From Streptomyces sp. SCSIO 30461 (GTDB taxonomy: Bacteria > Actinomycetota > Actinomycetes > Streptomycetales > Streptomycetaceae): a stretch of DNA of 64,000 bases. Positions 36,439-45,411 of this stretch are shown in pieces. The stretch is from contig NZ_CP146101.1 of NCBI RefSeq assembly GCF_037023745.1, positions 1,178,001 to 1,242,000 of the forward strand, written 5' to 3'. The notes beneath the pieces are model-generated. The model saw only the letters and a program-made list of their open reading frames with translations. It was not told where the DNA came from and ran no database searches. Position numbers and translations under genes: made by a program. Every line of letters starts with the position of its first letter. Within the stretch, counting starts at the first letter, position 1.

Positions 36439-37650
36439 TCACGGCTGGCTGTAGCCGTCCAGGAAGGTCCCGATCCGGGTCACCGCGTCCGCCAGGTCCG
36501 TCGCGTTCGGCAGGGTCACGATCCGGAAGTGGTCGGGCTCGTGCCAGTTGAAGCCCGTCCCGTGCACGACCATGATCTTCTCGGCGCGCAGCAGGTCCAG
36601 TACCATCTGCCGGTCGTCCTTGACCTTGTAGACGCTCGGGTCGAGCCGGGGGAACAGGTACAGCGCGCCCTTCGGCTTGACGCAGGTCACCCCGGGAATC
36701 CGGGTCAGCAGCTCATACGCCACGTCCCGCTGTTCGAGCAGTCGTCCGCCCGGGAGCACCAGGTCTTCGATCGACTGCCGCCCCTGTAGTGCGGCGGCCA
36801 CCGCGTGCTGCGCCGGCATATTGGCACACAGGCGCATATTGGCCAGGATCGTCAGGCCCTCGATGTACGAGGAGGCGTGTGCCTTGGGGCCGCAGACGGC
36901 CAGCCAGCCGCTGCGGTAGCCCGCCACGCGGTAGTTCTTGGACATCCCGTTGAAGGTCAGCACCATCAGGTCGGGCGCGATCGCGGCGGTCGGTGTGTGT
37001 GTGACCCCGTCGTAGAGGATCTTGTCGTAGATCTCGTCGGAGCAGACCACCAACCGGTGGCGCCGGGCGATCTCGGTGAGCCCGCGCAGCATCTCGTCGT
37101 CGTAGACGGCCCCGGTCGGGTTGTTCGGGTTGATGATCACGATCGCCTTGGTGCGGTCGGTGATCTTGCGCTCGATGTCCGCGAGGTCCGGCATCCAGTC
37201 GGACTGCTCGTCACAGCGGTAGTGCACGGCCGTACCGCCGGAGAGCGAGACGGAGGCGGTCCACAGCGGATAGTCCGGAGCGGGTACGAGCACCTCGTCG
37301 CCGTCGTCGAGCAGCGCCTGCATCGACATCTGGATCAGTTCGGAGACGCCGTTGCCGAGATAGATGTCCTCGACGGAGAGCGGGACGCCCTTGGTCTCGT
37401 AGTGGCTCATGATCGCGCGGCGCGCGCTGAGCAGGCCCTTGGCGTCGCCGTAGCCATGGGCGTCGCCCACGTTGCGCAGGATGTCCTCGAGGATCGCCGG
37501 GGGGCACTCGAAGCCGAACGCCGCCGGATTTCCGGTGTTCAGCTTGAGGATGCGGTGTCCGGCAGCCTCCAGCCGCATCGCCTCCTCGAGTACCGGGCCC
37601 CGGATCTCGTAACAGACGTTGGCGAGTTTGGTCGACTGGATCACCTGCAT
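36439..37650 (-). CDS. PLP aminotransferase (class I, AlaA-like)
   Basis: A 403-residue fold-type I aminotransferase. Visible are IINPNNPTGAVYDDEMLRGL near residue 173, the cofactor Asp/Tyr in SDEIYDKILYDG, the PLP Lys in NGMSKNYRVAGYRSGW near residue 238, and the carboxylate-binding Arg in HFRIVTLP near the end. The sequence KPKGALYLFPRLDP fits the alanine/glutamate aminotransferase AlaA group. Substrate is inferred only. Confidence 0.88.
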   Translation of the reverse strand: MQVIQSTKLANVCYEIRGPVLEEAMRLEAAGHRILKLNTGNPAAFGFECPPAILEDILRNVGDAHGYGDAKGLLSARRAIMSHYETKGVPLSVEDIYLGNGVSELIQMSMQALLDDGDEVLVPAPDYPLWTASVSLSGGTAVHYRCDEQSDWMPDLADIERKITDRTKAIVIINPNNPTGAVYDDEMLRGLTEIARRHRLVVCSDEIYDKILYDGVTHTPTAAIAPDLMVLTFNGMSKNYRVAGYRSGWLAVCGPKAHASSYIEGLTILANMRLCANMPAQHAVAAALQGRQSIEDLVLPGGRLLEQRDVAYELLTRIPGVTCVKPKGALYLFPRLDPSVYKVKDDRQMVLDLLRAEKIMVVHGTGFNWHEPDHFRIVTLPNATDLADAVTRIGTFLDGYSQP

Positions 37651-37795
37651 GACGTGAGCTTACGGGGGCCCCGGGCGGCGCGCCCCGTGTTTTGGGACAC
37701 GTCGCGCGGCGGTCGGGATTCAGGCGCGGATGGCGGGGGCGCGGACGGCTCGCCATGGCTCGCGGTATCGCCCGTCGGGGTGAGGGGTGCGGCGT

Positions 37796-38389
37796 TCACG
37801 CGCGCGGCCCGGCCGGTGTGACGGCGACGATGCGGGCGACCGCGCTCACCACGGCGGCGCGGTAGCGCTCCCGGCGTGCGCGCTGCCACGCGGTGCCGTC
37901 CGCGTCGACGGCTGGTCCGCCAGGGGCGGCGAACCAGGACTGGGCCAGGGAGAGTACGAGGGTGAGGATGTCGGCGGGGTCGATCCCCGCGTCGAGGCGG
38001 CCCGCCTCCTGCTCGGCGGTCACGGCCGCGACCTTGCGACGGTAGGCCTCGGCGCCGGCGGCCGAGGTTCCGGGGCGTTCCAGTTGCTTCCAGGCCACGA
38101 GCCGCATCAGCTCCGGCCGGTCCGCGAGATGGTCGAAGATCGCCCCGGCGTATCCGGGCAGGTCGCAGGCCTCGAACGGAACCGACTCGGCGCCCTGCTC
38201 CATGGCCTTCTGGAGCACGACGTCGAAGAGCTGCTCCTTGTTGCCGAAGTAGACGTAGATCAGGCGCTTGTTCGCGCCGGCCGTCTCGGCGATGCGGTCG
38301 ACCCTGGCGCCCGCGATGCCGTACTCGGCGAATTCGGACAGAGCCGCGTCGAGCAGGCGTGCCTTGGTTGCGCTGGAATCCCGTGCCAC
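37796..38389 (-). CDS. TetR family regulator
   Basis: A 197-residue TetR protein: helix-turn-helix TKARLLDAALSEFAEYGIAG and IAETAGANKRLIYVYFGNKE, then a TetR_C-type domain (LADRPELMRLVAWKQLERPG). It is divergent from an aldo-keto reductase with a shared 120-base promoter gap holding a palindrome. It probably represses both. Confidence 0.9.
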   Translation of the reverse strand: MARDSSATKARLLDAALSEFAEYGIAGARVDRIAETAGANKRLIYVYFGNKEQLFDVVLQKAMEQGAESVPFEACDLPGYAGAIFDHLADRPELMRLVAWKQLERPGTSAAGAEAYRRKVAAVTAEQEAGRLDAGIDPADILTLVLSLAQSWFAAPGGPAVDADGTAWQRARRERYRAAVVSAVARIVAVTPAGPRA

Positions 38390-38420
38390 AGCGGCAGCCT
38401 ACTGGGTAACTATCCAGTTA

Positions 38421-38468
38421 TTGACAAGGGGCGACGCCCTGCCTCATCGTAGAACTAACGAGTTAGTT
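38421..38468 (+). promoter_or_regulatory. Promoter and operator of aldo-keto reductase
   Basis: TTGACA at 38421-38426 is a consensus -35; CATCGT 18 bases later (38445-38450) can serve as -10. AACTAAC-GA-GTTAGTT at 38453-38468 is a perfect palindrome covering the expected transcription start. TAACT-ATCC-AGTTA just upstream (38407-38420) is a shorter related repeat toward the TetR gene. Confidence 0.65.
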
Positions 38469-38508
38469 ACTTGATTGATCCGCCTGTCGGCAGAGGATGT
38501 GCAGAGTG

Positions 38509-39492
38509 ATGGAGCAACACGCACTGGGTTCCCAGGGTCTTGTGGTCGGAGCCGAAGGGCTCGGCTGCATGGGGATGAGCGCCATCTACGGCGCGACCGA
38601 CGACACCGAGTCACTGGCGACGATCGACCGCGCGCTGGAGCTCGGCGTCACCATGCTGGACACCGCCGAGGGGTACGGCCCGTTCACCAACGAAGTGCTG
38701 GTCGGCAAGGCCGTCGCCGGTCGTCGCGAGCGAGTGGTGATCGCCACCAAGACCGGGGTCGAGTTCACCGAGGACGGTGCACTGGTGGGGCTCAACGGGC
38801 GGCCCGACCACATCCGCCGGGCCGCGGACGGTTCCCTCCGCCGCCTGGGCACCGACCACATCGACCTCTACTACCTGCACCGAGTCGACCCGAACGTGCC
38901 CATCGAGGAGAGCGTCGGCGCCATGGCCGAGCTCGTCGCGGCCGGCAAGGTCCGCTACCTGGGGGTCAGCGAGGTCGCGGCCGCGACCGTCCGGCGCGCC
39001 CATGCCGTCCATCCGCTGACCGCGGTGCAGACGGAGTACTCGCTGTTCGAGCGCGGGATCGAGAGCGACGGCGTCAGGGCGGTGCTGGCGGAGCTCGGTA
39101 TCGGTCTCGTCGCGTACTCGCCGCTCGGCCGGGGTTTCCTGTCCGGGGCCATCACCTCACCCGAGGACTTCGCGGACGACGACTTCCGTCGTGGCGACCC
39201 GCGTTTCCAGGGTGCGAACTTCGGCCGCAACCTCGCCGTCGTCGACGAGGTCAGGCGGCTGGCTGACGAGAAGTCCGTCACTCCGTCCCAGCTGGCGCTG
39301 GCCTGGGTGCTGGGTCAGGGCGCGGTCCCGATCCCCGGCACCAAGCGTCGCCACTACCTGGAGGAGAACGTCGCGGCCACGGCGGTCGACCTCACCGCCG
39401 ATGACATCGCCGCCATCGAGGCCGTGGCGCCGCGTGGAGTCGCTTCCGGTGACCGCTACGCGCCCCACCTCATGCAGACCCTCGACGGTTGA
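38509..39492 (+). CDS. Aldo/keto reductase
   Basis: A 327-residue (alpha/beta)8 barrel oxidoreductase. Catalytic Asp and Tyr are in [14 protein letters not shown] near residue 50, Lys in VIATKTG near 80, His in [10 protein letters not shown] near 122. NADP-binding end [21 protein letters not shown] 38509 ([13 protein letters not shown]) is preferred to 38497. The TetR regulator next door and the palindrome imply induction by a carbonyl compound. Confidence 0.9.
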   Translation: MEQHALGSQGLVVGAEGLGCMGMSAIYGATDDTESLATIDRALELGVTMLDTAEGYGPFTNEVLVGKAVAGRRERVVIATKTGVEFTEDGALVGLNGRPDHIRRAADGSLRRLGTDHIDLYYLHRVDPNVPIEESVGAMAELVAAGKVRYLGVSEVAAATVRRAHAVHPLTAVQTEYSLFERGIESDGVRAVLAELGIGLVAYSPLGRGFLSGAITSPEDFADDDFRRGDPRFQGANFGRNLAVVDEVRRLADEKSVTPSQLALAWVLGQGAVPIPGTKRRHYLEENVAATAVDLTADDIAAIEAVAPRGVASGDRYAPHLMQTLDG

Positions 39493-39500
39493 GGTCGCGC

Positions 39501-39572
39501 GGCCCCCGGCCTCCGGGTCATGGGTCCGGCCCCCGGCCTCCGGGCCATGGGCCCGGCCCCCGGGGCTTGGGG
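39501..39572. repeat. 27-bp GC-rich direct repeats
   Basis: Two copies of a 27-bp unit beginning GGCCCCCGGCCTCCGGG (39501-39527, 39528-39554) and a partial third follow nine bases after the aldo-keto reductase stop. The copies differ at a few bases. The GGCC/CCGG content allows folding, so it may double as a terminator. Confidence 0.7.
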
Positions 39573-39731
39573 TTCGGGTCCCCGGTCGGCTCGTGGCGGC
39601 GCCGACTCGAAGTGCGGGTGCCGTTGCCGGGTCCCTTGGCGGCGGCGGATGGCGTGGCGCCGCCGGCCCGGCAGTCGGGGTGGCCGAATATCGAATAGCT
39701 CATCTGTTCGGTTTCTCGCTATCCTGGAACC

Positions 39732-40370
39732 ATGGCCGCAGTCCCTCTGCAAGGCTCGCTCTTCGATCAGACCGACGAGATCCGCCTCGGTCCGCTGAGT
39801 CGTACGGACGTCCGCCGTACGATGCTCGGGGACGGCGCCTGGCTCGATGCCCTGCCGGGCTGGCTCTCCGGAGCGGACGCCCTCTTCGAGGAACTGCTCG
39901 CAGGTGTCCCCTGGCGCGCCGAACGCTGGCGAATGTACGACCGCGAGGTGGCCGTACCGCGCCTTCTCGCGCACTACCCCGTCGGGGAGTCCCTCCCGCA
40001 CCCCGTCATCGCCGAGGCCAGGGACGTCCTGTCCGCGTACTACGCCGACGAACTCGGCGAGCCCTTCGTGTCGGCGGGGCTCTGCTACTACCGGGACGGC
40101 CGCGACAGCGTCGCCTGGCACGGTGACACCAACGGCCGCGGCTCCCGCCAGGACACCATGGTCGCCATCCTCTCCGTCGGATCCCCGCGCGACCTCGCGC
40201 TGAGATCCCGCAGCGGTCGCCATGCCCCGGTCCGCAAGGCCCTGGGGCACGGCGACCTGGTGGTCATGGGCGGTTCCTGCCAGCGGACATGGGAGCACGC
40301 GGTGCCGAAGACCGCGCGGGCGGTCGGGCCACGGATCAGTGTCCAGTTCCGGCCGCGCGGGGTGAGCTGA
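39732..40370 (+). CDS. AlkB-like Fe(II)/2-oxoglutarate dioxygenase
   Basis: A 212-residue protein with the AlkB fold. Iron ligands are His and Asp in WHGDT (residues 130 and 132) and His in RTWEHAVPK; the 2-oxoglutarate Arg is in RISVQFR. The substrate-lid segment FVSAGLCYYRDG precedes. AlkB proteins remove methyl groups from DNA or RNA bases; the exact substrate of actinobacterial members is less clear. It stands as a single gene. Confidence 0.88.
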   Translation: MAAVPLQGSLFDQTDEIRLGPLSRTDVRRTMLGDGAWLDALPGWLSGADALFEELLAGVPWRAERWRMYDREVAVPRLLAHYPVGESLPHPVIAEARDVLSAYYADELGEPFVSAGLCYYRDGRDSVAWHGDTNGRGSRQDTMVAILSVGSPRDLALRSRSGRHAPVRKALGHGDLVVMGGSCQRTWEHAVPKTARAVGPRISVQFRPRGVS

Positions 40371-40601
40371 GCGCCACGGGGCTCCGGGTCCGCAGGCCTT
40401 CGGGTTCGTCGCCGGGCTTGCCGAGTCGAACGGCGGCGACCCGGAGGCGCTCCGGGCTGACCGGTGACGTATGCGCCTTCCCGTGCGTTCCGGGCGCCGC
40501 GGAGGCGCGACGCCCGGCGAGTCCCGCCGCAGTAGCGGACGCCGGCGAGTCCCGCCGCAGCGACGGCGCGGCGGGATCCGTTCGACAGCACAGCCTCTGC
40601 G

Positions 40602-41969
40602 TCAGCCGTCCGACGGCCGCAGCCGGCAGCGCGCGGGGCCCGTCGCGCGCAGTGTGATCTCCGCCGTGACGGGCACCTCCGTGTCCACCGCCTCCAACTC
40701 GTAGGCACGCAGGATCATCGACAGCGCCAGCACCGACTCCAGCATCGAGAAGTGCTGACCGATACAGGCCCGCGGTCCGCCCCCGAACGGGAACCAGGCG
40801 TACCGCGGCCTCTCCTTCTCCCTCCCCGGGGCGAAACGGCCGGGGTCGAACCGTTCGGGCTCGTCCCAGTACCGGGGATGGCGGTGCGTCACCCAGGGCG
40901 CCACGATCACATCAGCCCCGGCGGGGATCTCGTACCCTCCGATCTCGATCGCCGACACCGCCTGCCGTCCGATGACCGGCGCCGCGGGATAGAGCCGCAT
41001 GGCCTCCTTCAGCACCTGCGTCAGATACGGGAGCGCGTCGACGTCGTACGCCTCGGGTGTGCGGCCCGCCAGCACCTCCACGGCCTCCTCCCGTGCCCGG
41101 GCCTGGAGTTCGGGGTGCAGGGCCAGCAGGTGCAGGGCGAACGCCAGTGAGGTGGCGGTGGTCTCGTGCCCCGCGAGCAGGAAGATCAGCACCTGGTCGC
41201 GGATCTCGGACGCGTCCAGACTGCCGTCCTCGGCGCTGCGTGCCTGAGCGAGCAGCGTCAGCAGATCGTCGCCCTTCGCCGCCTCGCCCTCCGCGCGCCG
41301 CTGCTCGATGATCCGGTCGCACACCTCGTAGAGGTCCCGTGTCGCCGACGCGGCCTCACGGTTGCCGGGCGTGGGCCATGACCGGGGCGGGTTGACCGGT
41401 GAATAGCCCCGGCGCAACGTGTAGTTGCCGATCACCGGGAAGCAGCGCTCGATGACGTGCACCGCTTCGTCGACATCCGTGCCGAACAGGATGCGGGCGA
41501 CCGCGCGTAGGGCGAGTCCGGTCATCTCGTCGACCACGTCGACGGTGCCGTCCGGGGCGTCCTTCCACCGGGTGAGCAGCGCGGCGGTCTCGTCCGTGAC
41601 CGCCCCGGCGTATCCGTCGACCCTGCGTCGGGTGAACAGCGGTTGGACGAGGCGGCGTTGCCGCAGGTAGTCGTGGTCCTGGCTGGTCAGCAGGCCGTTG
41701 CCGAAGGACTCCCGGACCTCCTGGTAGAAGGTGTTGTCCTTGCGGAAGCCGGCCGCGTCGGTGGCCAGCACCTGCTGCGCGCCCTCGGCGGAGAACACGC
41801 CGTACAACTCCATCCGCAGCCCGGGCGGGCCTGCGGTGAACCTGACGATGTCGCCGTGCTCCCGTTGTGCCCTCAGATAGGTGCCCAGGGAGTCCCGCTT
41901 GAGGTCGAACAGCGATCCCAGCAGGGGTACCCCGGCCGGGCCGGGGATCTTGCCGACCGCCGCCGTCAT
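40602..41969 (-). CDS. Cytochrome P450
   Basis: A 455-residue P450. Motifs: proline-rich start [17 protein letters not shown]-helix [16 protein letters not shown] near residue 264, K-helix KEAMRLYP near 320 and haem loop [12 protein letters not shown] near 391 with the axial Cys. It resembles the multi-domain fatty-acid-hydroxylase or terpene-oxidising type more than the CYP105/154 group. No ferredoxin gene adjoins, so redox partners are elsewhere. The start codon overlaps the stop of a 22-codon ORF (ATGA). Confidence 0.92.
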   Translation of the reverse strand: MTAAVGKIPGPAGVPLLGSLFDLKRDSLGTYLRAQREHGDIVRFTAGPPGLRMELYGVFSAEGAQQVLATDAAGFRKDNTFYQEVRESFGNGLLTSQDHDYLRQRRLVQPLFTRRRVDGYAGAVTDETAALLTRWKDAPDGTVDVVDEMTGLALRAVARILFGTDVDEAVHVIERCFPVIGNYTLRRGYSPVNPPRSWPTPGNREAASATRDLYEVCDRIIEQRRAEGEAAKGDDLLTLLAQARSAEDGSLDASEIRDQVLIFLLAGHETTATSLAFALHLLALHPELQARAREEAVEVLAGRTPEAYDVDALPYLTQVLKEAMRLYPAAPVIGRQAVSAIEIGGYEIPAGADVIVAPWVTHRHPRYWDEPERFDPGRFAPGREKERPRYAWFPFGGGPRACIGQHFSMLESVLALSMILRAYELEAVDTEVPVTAEITLRATGPARCRLRPSDG

Positions 41970-42034
41970 GTCGTGACGCCTTCGGGTAAGGCGGTCCAGT
42001 CAGCCGACTTGGACCACATGAGAGGCTCGCTCAT
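41966..42034 (-). CDS. 22-residue ORF translationally coupled to the P450
   Basis: ATG at 42034 with GGAG five bases upstream opens a short frame beginning MSEPLMW, with a second Trp at position 13, ending EGVTT. Its TGA overlaps the P450 ATG, the coupling seen between real operon genes. It may be a translation-coupling leader, a genuine peptide, or the leftover of a longer gene. A substrate peptide for the P450 is possible but unsupported: the P450 is not of a type I know to crosslink peptides. Confidence 0.5.
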   Translation of the reverse strand: MSEPLMWSKSADWTALPEGVTT

Positions 42035-42096
42035 GGTTTCTCCGCCATTTCTCTGATTCTGCCGCCGAATCCGCTCCGTCGGAGTCCGTCGGCGGA

Positions 42097-42789
42097 TCAT
42101 GTCATGCGTCCTGACGGGCGGACGAGACCTGTCTCAAAGGCGAAGACCGCGGCCTGGGTGCGGTCACGCAGACCCGACTTGGCGAGAATCCTGCCCACAT
42201 GGGTCTTCACGGTCTGCTCGGCGACGACCAGCAGCTCGGCGATCTCGGTGTTGGAAAGGCCCTGGGCTATCAGGGACAGCACCTCGGTCTCGCGCTCCGT
42301 CAGCGCTCCCACGCGCGCCTTGCCCGGGTCGCGCGAGACCGTCCGGGTGACCCGGGAGTACTCGCCGATGAGCCGCTTGGTGAGATTAGGGGAGAGCAGC
42401 GCCTCGCCTGCCGCCACCACCCTGACCGAATGGGCAAGTTCGTCGGCGGAGGCGTCCTTCAGCAGGAAACCGGAGGCCCCCGCGCGCAGTGCCTCGTACA
42501 CGTACTCGTCCAGGTCGAAGGTGGTCAGGACGAGGACCTTCACCGTGGAGTCGGCGGGGGCCGTGATGCGCGCGGTCGCCTCGATGCCGCCGAGTCCGGG
42601 CATGCGGATGTCCATCAGGACCACATCCGGGGCGAGTTCGGAGACCTGCGCGATGGCGTCATGACCGTCGACGGCCTGGCCGACGACCTCGATGTCCGGT
42701 TCGCCGCCGAGGAGCATGGTGAAGCCCTGGCGGACCATCATCTGGTCGTCGGCGACCAGCACACGGATGGGGGGCGGGGGCGTCGTCAT
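42097..42789 (-). CDS. NarL-type response regulator
   Basis: A 230-residue regulator: receiver with VADDQMMV, phospho-acceptor in VVLMDIRMPG and Lys in LLKDAS, then LuxR helix-turn-helix LTERETEVLSLIAQGLSNTE and VKTHVGRILAKSGLRDR. It overlaps the upstream kinase gene by ATGA and is its evident partner. Targets unknown. Confidence 0.9.
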   Translation of the reverse strand: MTTPPPPIRVLVADDQMMVRQGFTMLLGGEPDIEVVGQAVDGHDAIAQVSELAPDVVLMDIRMPGLGGIEATARITAPADSTVKVLVLTTFDLDEYVYEALRAGASGFLLKDASADELAHSVRVVAAGEALLSPNLTKRLIGEYSRVTRTVSRDPGKARVGALTERETEVLSLIAQGLSNTEIAELLVVAEQTVKTHVGRILAKSGLRDRTQAAVFAFETGLVRPSGRMT

Positions 42790-44216
42790 ACGGGGTCCTC
42801 GGCCGGTGCGGTGGTAGGAATGGTAGGAGCGGTGGGCAGGATCGCGGTCACTTCCCAGCCGCCGTCGGGCGTACCGCCGGCGGCGAGCTCGCCACCCAGC
42901 ATCGCGGCGCGCTCGCGCATGCCGAGGAGCCCGTGCCCGGCGTGCGGTGTGTGCGTGCCGGGCGACTGCGCCCGAGGCGCAGGGGGCGGGGTGTTGGTGA
43001 CCCGCAGCGCCAGTGTCTCCAGTCGGTAGCGGAGTTCGACTCGGACCGTGGCGCCGTCGGCGTGCCGCATCGCGTTGCTCAACGCCTCCTGGACGATACG
43101 GAACGCGGACACCTCGACCCCGGGAGGCAGCGCCCGTCGTCTGCCGGTGGTCTCCGCGGTGACGGTGAGCCCGGCACCGCGCACATTGTCGACCAGCTCG
43201 TCCAGCCGGGCGAGAGTGGGCTGCGGAGCATGGCGTACGCCGTCCGCCTCCGCGTCCTCGGCGCGCAGCACACCCAGGACACGGCGGAGTTCGGTGAGCG
43301 CCTCCACCGCGTTCTCGCGAATACCGGCGAGGTTCTCCTTGAGCGCGTCCGGGGGGTCCTCGATCAGACGCGGTGCGACCTGCGCCTGGATGGAGATCAC
43401 CGACATGTGGTGGGCGACCACGTCGTGCAACTCGCGGGCGATGCGGTTGCGTTCCTCCAACAGGGTGCGCCGGGCACGTTCCGTGGCGGTGAGGACCTGC
43501 TGCTCGACGAGCCGTTCCTGCGCGACCCTCCGGGTGCGGCGCGAGCTGCCGACGGCCACGGCGCCCGAGAAGCAGATCACCACCCACGGGGTGAGCACCC
43601 CGTTGTAGGCGGGGGGCGGCATCAGGATGGTGTGGTACAGCGCCAGCAGCATCGCGGTCCCGAGCGCCGTCACCGAGGCGAAGGGGCGGACCCGCAGTGA
43701 GAGGAACAGCAGCACGAGGGTGTGCAGCGCGATCGCGCCGGCGGTCCACGGCCAGTGCGCGTCGCTGCCGCCGTTCCACCGCAAGTGCGCGGCCAGGAAG
43801 AGCGCGAAGGTCGAGAGCCAGTACGCGGGCGCCGGCCGGAAAAGCGCCAGGACGGGTGCCGCTGCCTGGAGTGCGGCGACCACGCCCACCAGGGGCACCG
43901 GGGCCGAGCCGGAGAGGTCGTTCATGTTGAGCATCAGCAGCAGCACGGCGAGCAGCACCACATGGACGTGCGGCAGCCAGCCCAGCCAGCCCGTGCGGGG
44001 CAGCGGTGCGCGGGCCACCGTCCACAGGTCCTCGCGAACGGCGCGCATCGCCGCCCTTGACGCGGCCGGCAGCGGCCGTCTGCGCCGACCCCCGTGGTGC
44101 GCGTCTTCCCAGCTGTCGGTGGCACCCCCGCTCTCGGTGGCGCCCCTGCCCTTCGCGGTGCTCCCGCGTTGGGCGTCTCCCCGGCTCGTCGCGTCCCCCT
44201 CGCTCACAAGCCGCAT
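42786..44216 (-). CDS. DesK-type sensor histidine kinase
   Basis: A 476-residue kinase. The N-terminal 60 residues are Arg/Gly/Ser-rich; five or six membrane helices follow (residues about 80-220) with no large outer domain. The HisKA_3 box is ERNRIARELHDVVAHHMSVI near residue 258; the ATPase domain has IVQEALSNAMRHADGA (N box) and a GHGLLGMRERAAMLGG G box. It probably senses the state of the membrane. It is the first gene of a two-gene operon. Confidence 0.9.
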   Translation of the reverse strand: MRLVSEGDATSRGDAQRGSTAKGRGATESGGATDSWEDAHHGGRRRRPLPAASRAAMRAVREDLWTVARAPLPRTGWLGWLPHVHVVLLAVLLLMLNMNDLSGSAPVPLVGVVAALQAAAPVLALFRPAPAYWLSTFALFLAAHLRWNGGSDAHWPWTAGAIALHTLVLLFLSLRVRPFASVTALGTAMLLALYHTILMPPPAYNGVLTPWVVICFSGAVAVGSSRRTRRVAQERLVEQQVLTATERARRTLLEERNRIARELHDVVAHHMSVISIQAQVAPRLIEDPPDALKENLAGIRENAVEALTELRRVLGVLRAEDAEADGVRHAPQPTLARLDELVDNVRGAGLTVTAETTGRRRALPPGVEVSAFRIVQEALSNAMRHADGATVRVELRYRLETLALRVTNTPPPAPRAQSPGTHTPHAGHGLLGMRERAAMLGGELAAGGTPDGGWEVTAILPTAPTIPTTAPAEDPV

Positions 44217-44217
44217 C

Positions 44218-45411
44218 CTAGGGACGGCCCCTCACGACCCCGCGGGCGGTCCGCTGTTCGCGTACGACCCGGGAGCCTTCCCGGCCCGTCCGCGGCCGGT
44301 TCCGCCGCTTGCCCTGCCCCTGCTCGTACGAACGGAACGCCGCCCAGCACGCCGCCAGCGCCGACGCGAACACCGGCAGCCAGGCGAGGCGTGCGAACGC
44401 CCAGCCCGCCCCGTCCGGGACGGTGTGCAGCCCCGGCAGCGGGTCGCCACCGAGCAGACCGGTGGCGGTGACCGCCATCATCGCGGTCTGGTGCCACAGG
44501 AAGACGGTCATCGCGGACAGGTTCACCAGCGCCACCACGGCCCATGCGGCGGGGCGGCGCAGCAACCGGCGCAGGGGATCCAGCAGCAGCAGGGCGGCGC
44601 CGCACTGCGCGAGGCCGAAGCTGACGGCGGCGAGGGTCGGCGGGTTGAGGTTGGAGACCTCCGCGCCGGGGACGCCGACCATGGAGGCCGGATAGCCCGC
44701 CACCACGATCAGCAGGGCGGTGGTGGCGGCCCCGCCGAACAGCAGCGTCCAACGGGTCGCGGGTCGCGGAAGTCCGTCGCGGGCCCAGAGCGCACCCAGG
44801 CAGTAGGGGACGGCCCAGCCCGCCGCCACGTTGATCCAGCCGGTTCGCTCATCGGCCGACAGCGGCCCGAAGCGGAGCAGGTCCACGTGCAGTACGACAG
44901 CGATCGGCCACAGCGGGTTGAGCCGCGCCAGCAGAGGTGTGGCCGCCGTAAGAGCGGCGAACACCAGCAGGAACCAGAGCGGGGACAGCACCAGCTTGAG
45001 GAGCGTGCGCACCGTTTCCACACCGGCGCCGGACACCAGCAGCGCGCCCGCCACCACGGCCCACACCACCAGGACGGCGGCCACCGGCCGGAACAGCCGG
45101 ACCATCCGGGCGGCGAGCCACCGCCGGTAGCTCTCGCCACGGGCGCGTGCCGACGCATGACCGGAGGCGCCGACCTTCCCGCCGACCAGGAAGAAGACGG
45201 CGAGCGTCTGGAACAGCCAGGAGACCGGTGTGAGCTCGGGCATGTACGACAGGGGGCTGGTGGCCCGCACCGTGCCGCTGTCCGCGACCAGCGCGGTCAC
45301 CAGCCAGTGCCCGAGCACCACGCCGAGAATGGCGAGGGCCCGCAGAGCGTCGACGGCGCGGTCGCGGTTCGGGGGGGTGGCGGCCTCGATCCGCCGGACC
45401 AGCTCATGCAC
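44218..45411 (-). CDS. Membrane acyltransferase (Acyl_transf_3)
   Basis: A 397-residue protein with about ten helices. The typical start is RDRAVDALRALAILGVVLGH with the catalytic His after the first helix; FLVGGKVGA and PLWFLLVFAAL follow. The group acylates glycans, peptidoglycan or antibiotics. GTG at 45411 has GGAG eight bases upstream and overlaps the end of the hydrolase gene; an ATG far upstream would run through that gene. Confidence 0.85.
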   Translation of the reverse strand: MHELVRRIEAATPPNRDRAVDALRALAILGVVLGHWLVTALVADSGTVRATSPLSYMPELTPVSWLFQTLAVFFLVGGKVGASGHASARARGESYRRWLAARMVRLFRPVAAVLVVWAVVAGALLVSGAGVETVRTLLKLVLSPLWFLLVFAALTAATPLLARLNPLWPIAVVLHVDLLRFGPLSADERTGWINVAAGWAVPYCLGALWARDGLPRPATRWTLLFGGAATTALLIVVAGYPASMVGVPGAEVSNLNPPTLAAVSFGLAQCGAALLLLDPLRRLLRRPAAWAVVALVNLSAMTVFLWHQTAMMAVTATGLLGGDPLPGLHTVPDGAGWAFARLAWLPVFASALAACWAAFRSYEQGQGKRRNRPRTGREGSRVVREQRTARGVVRGRP

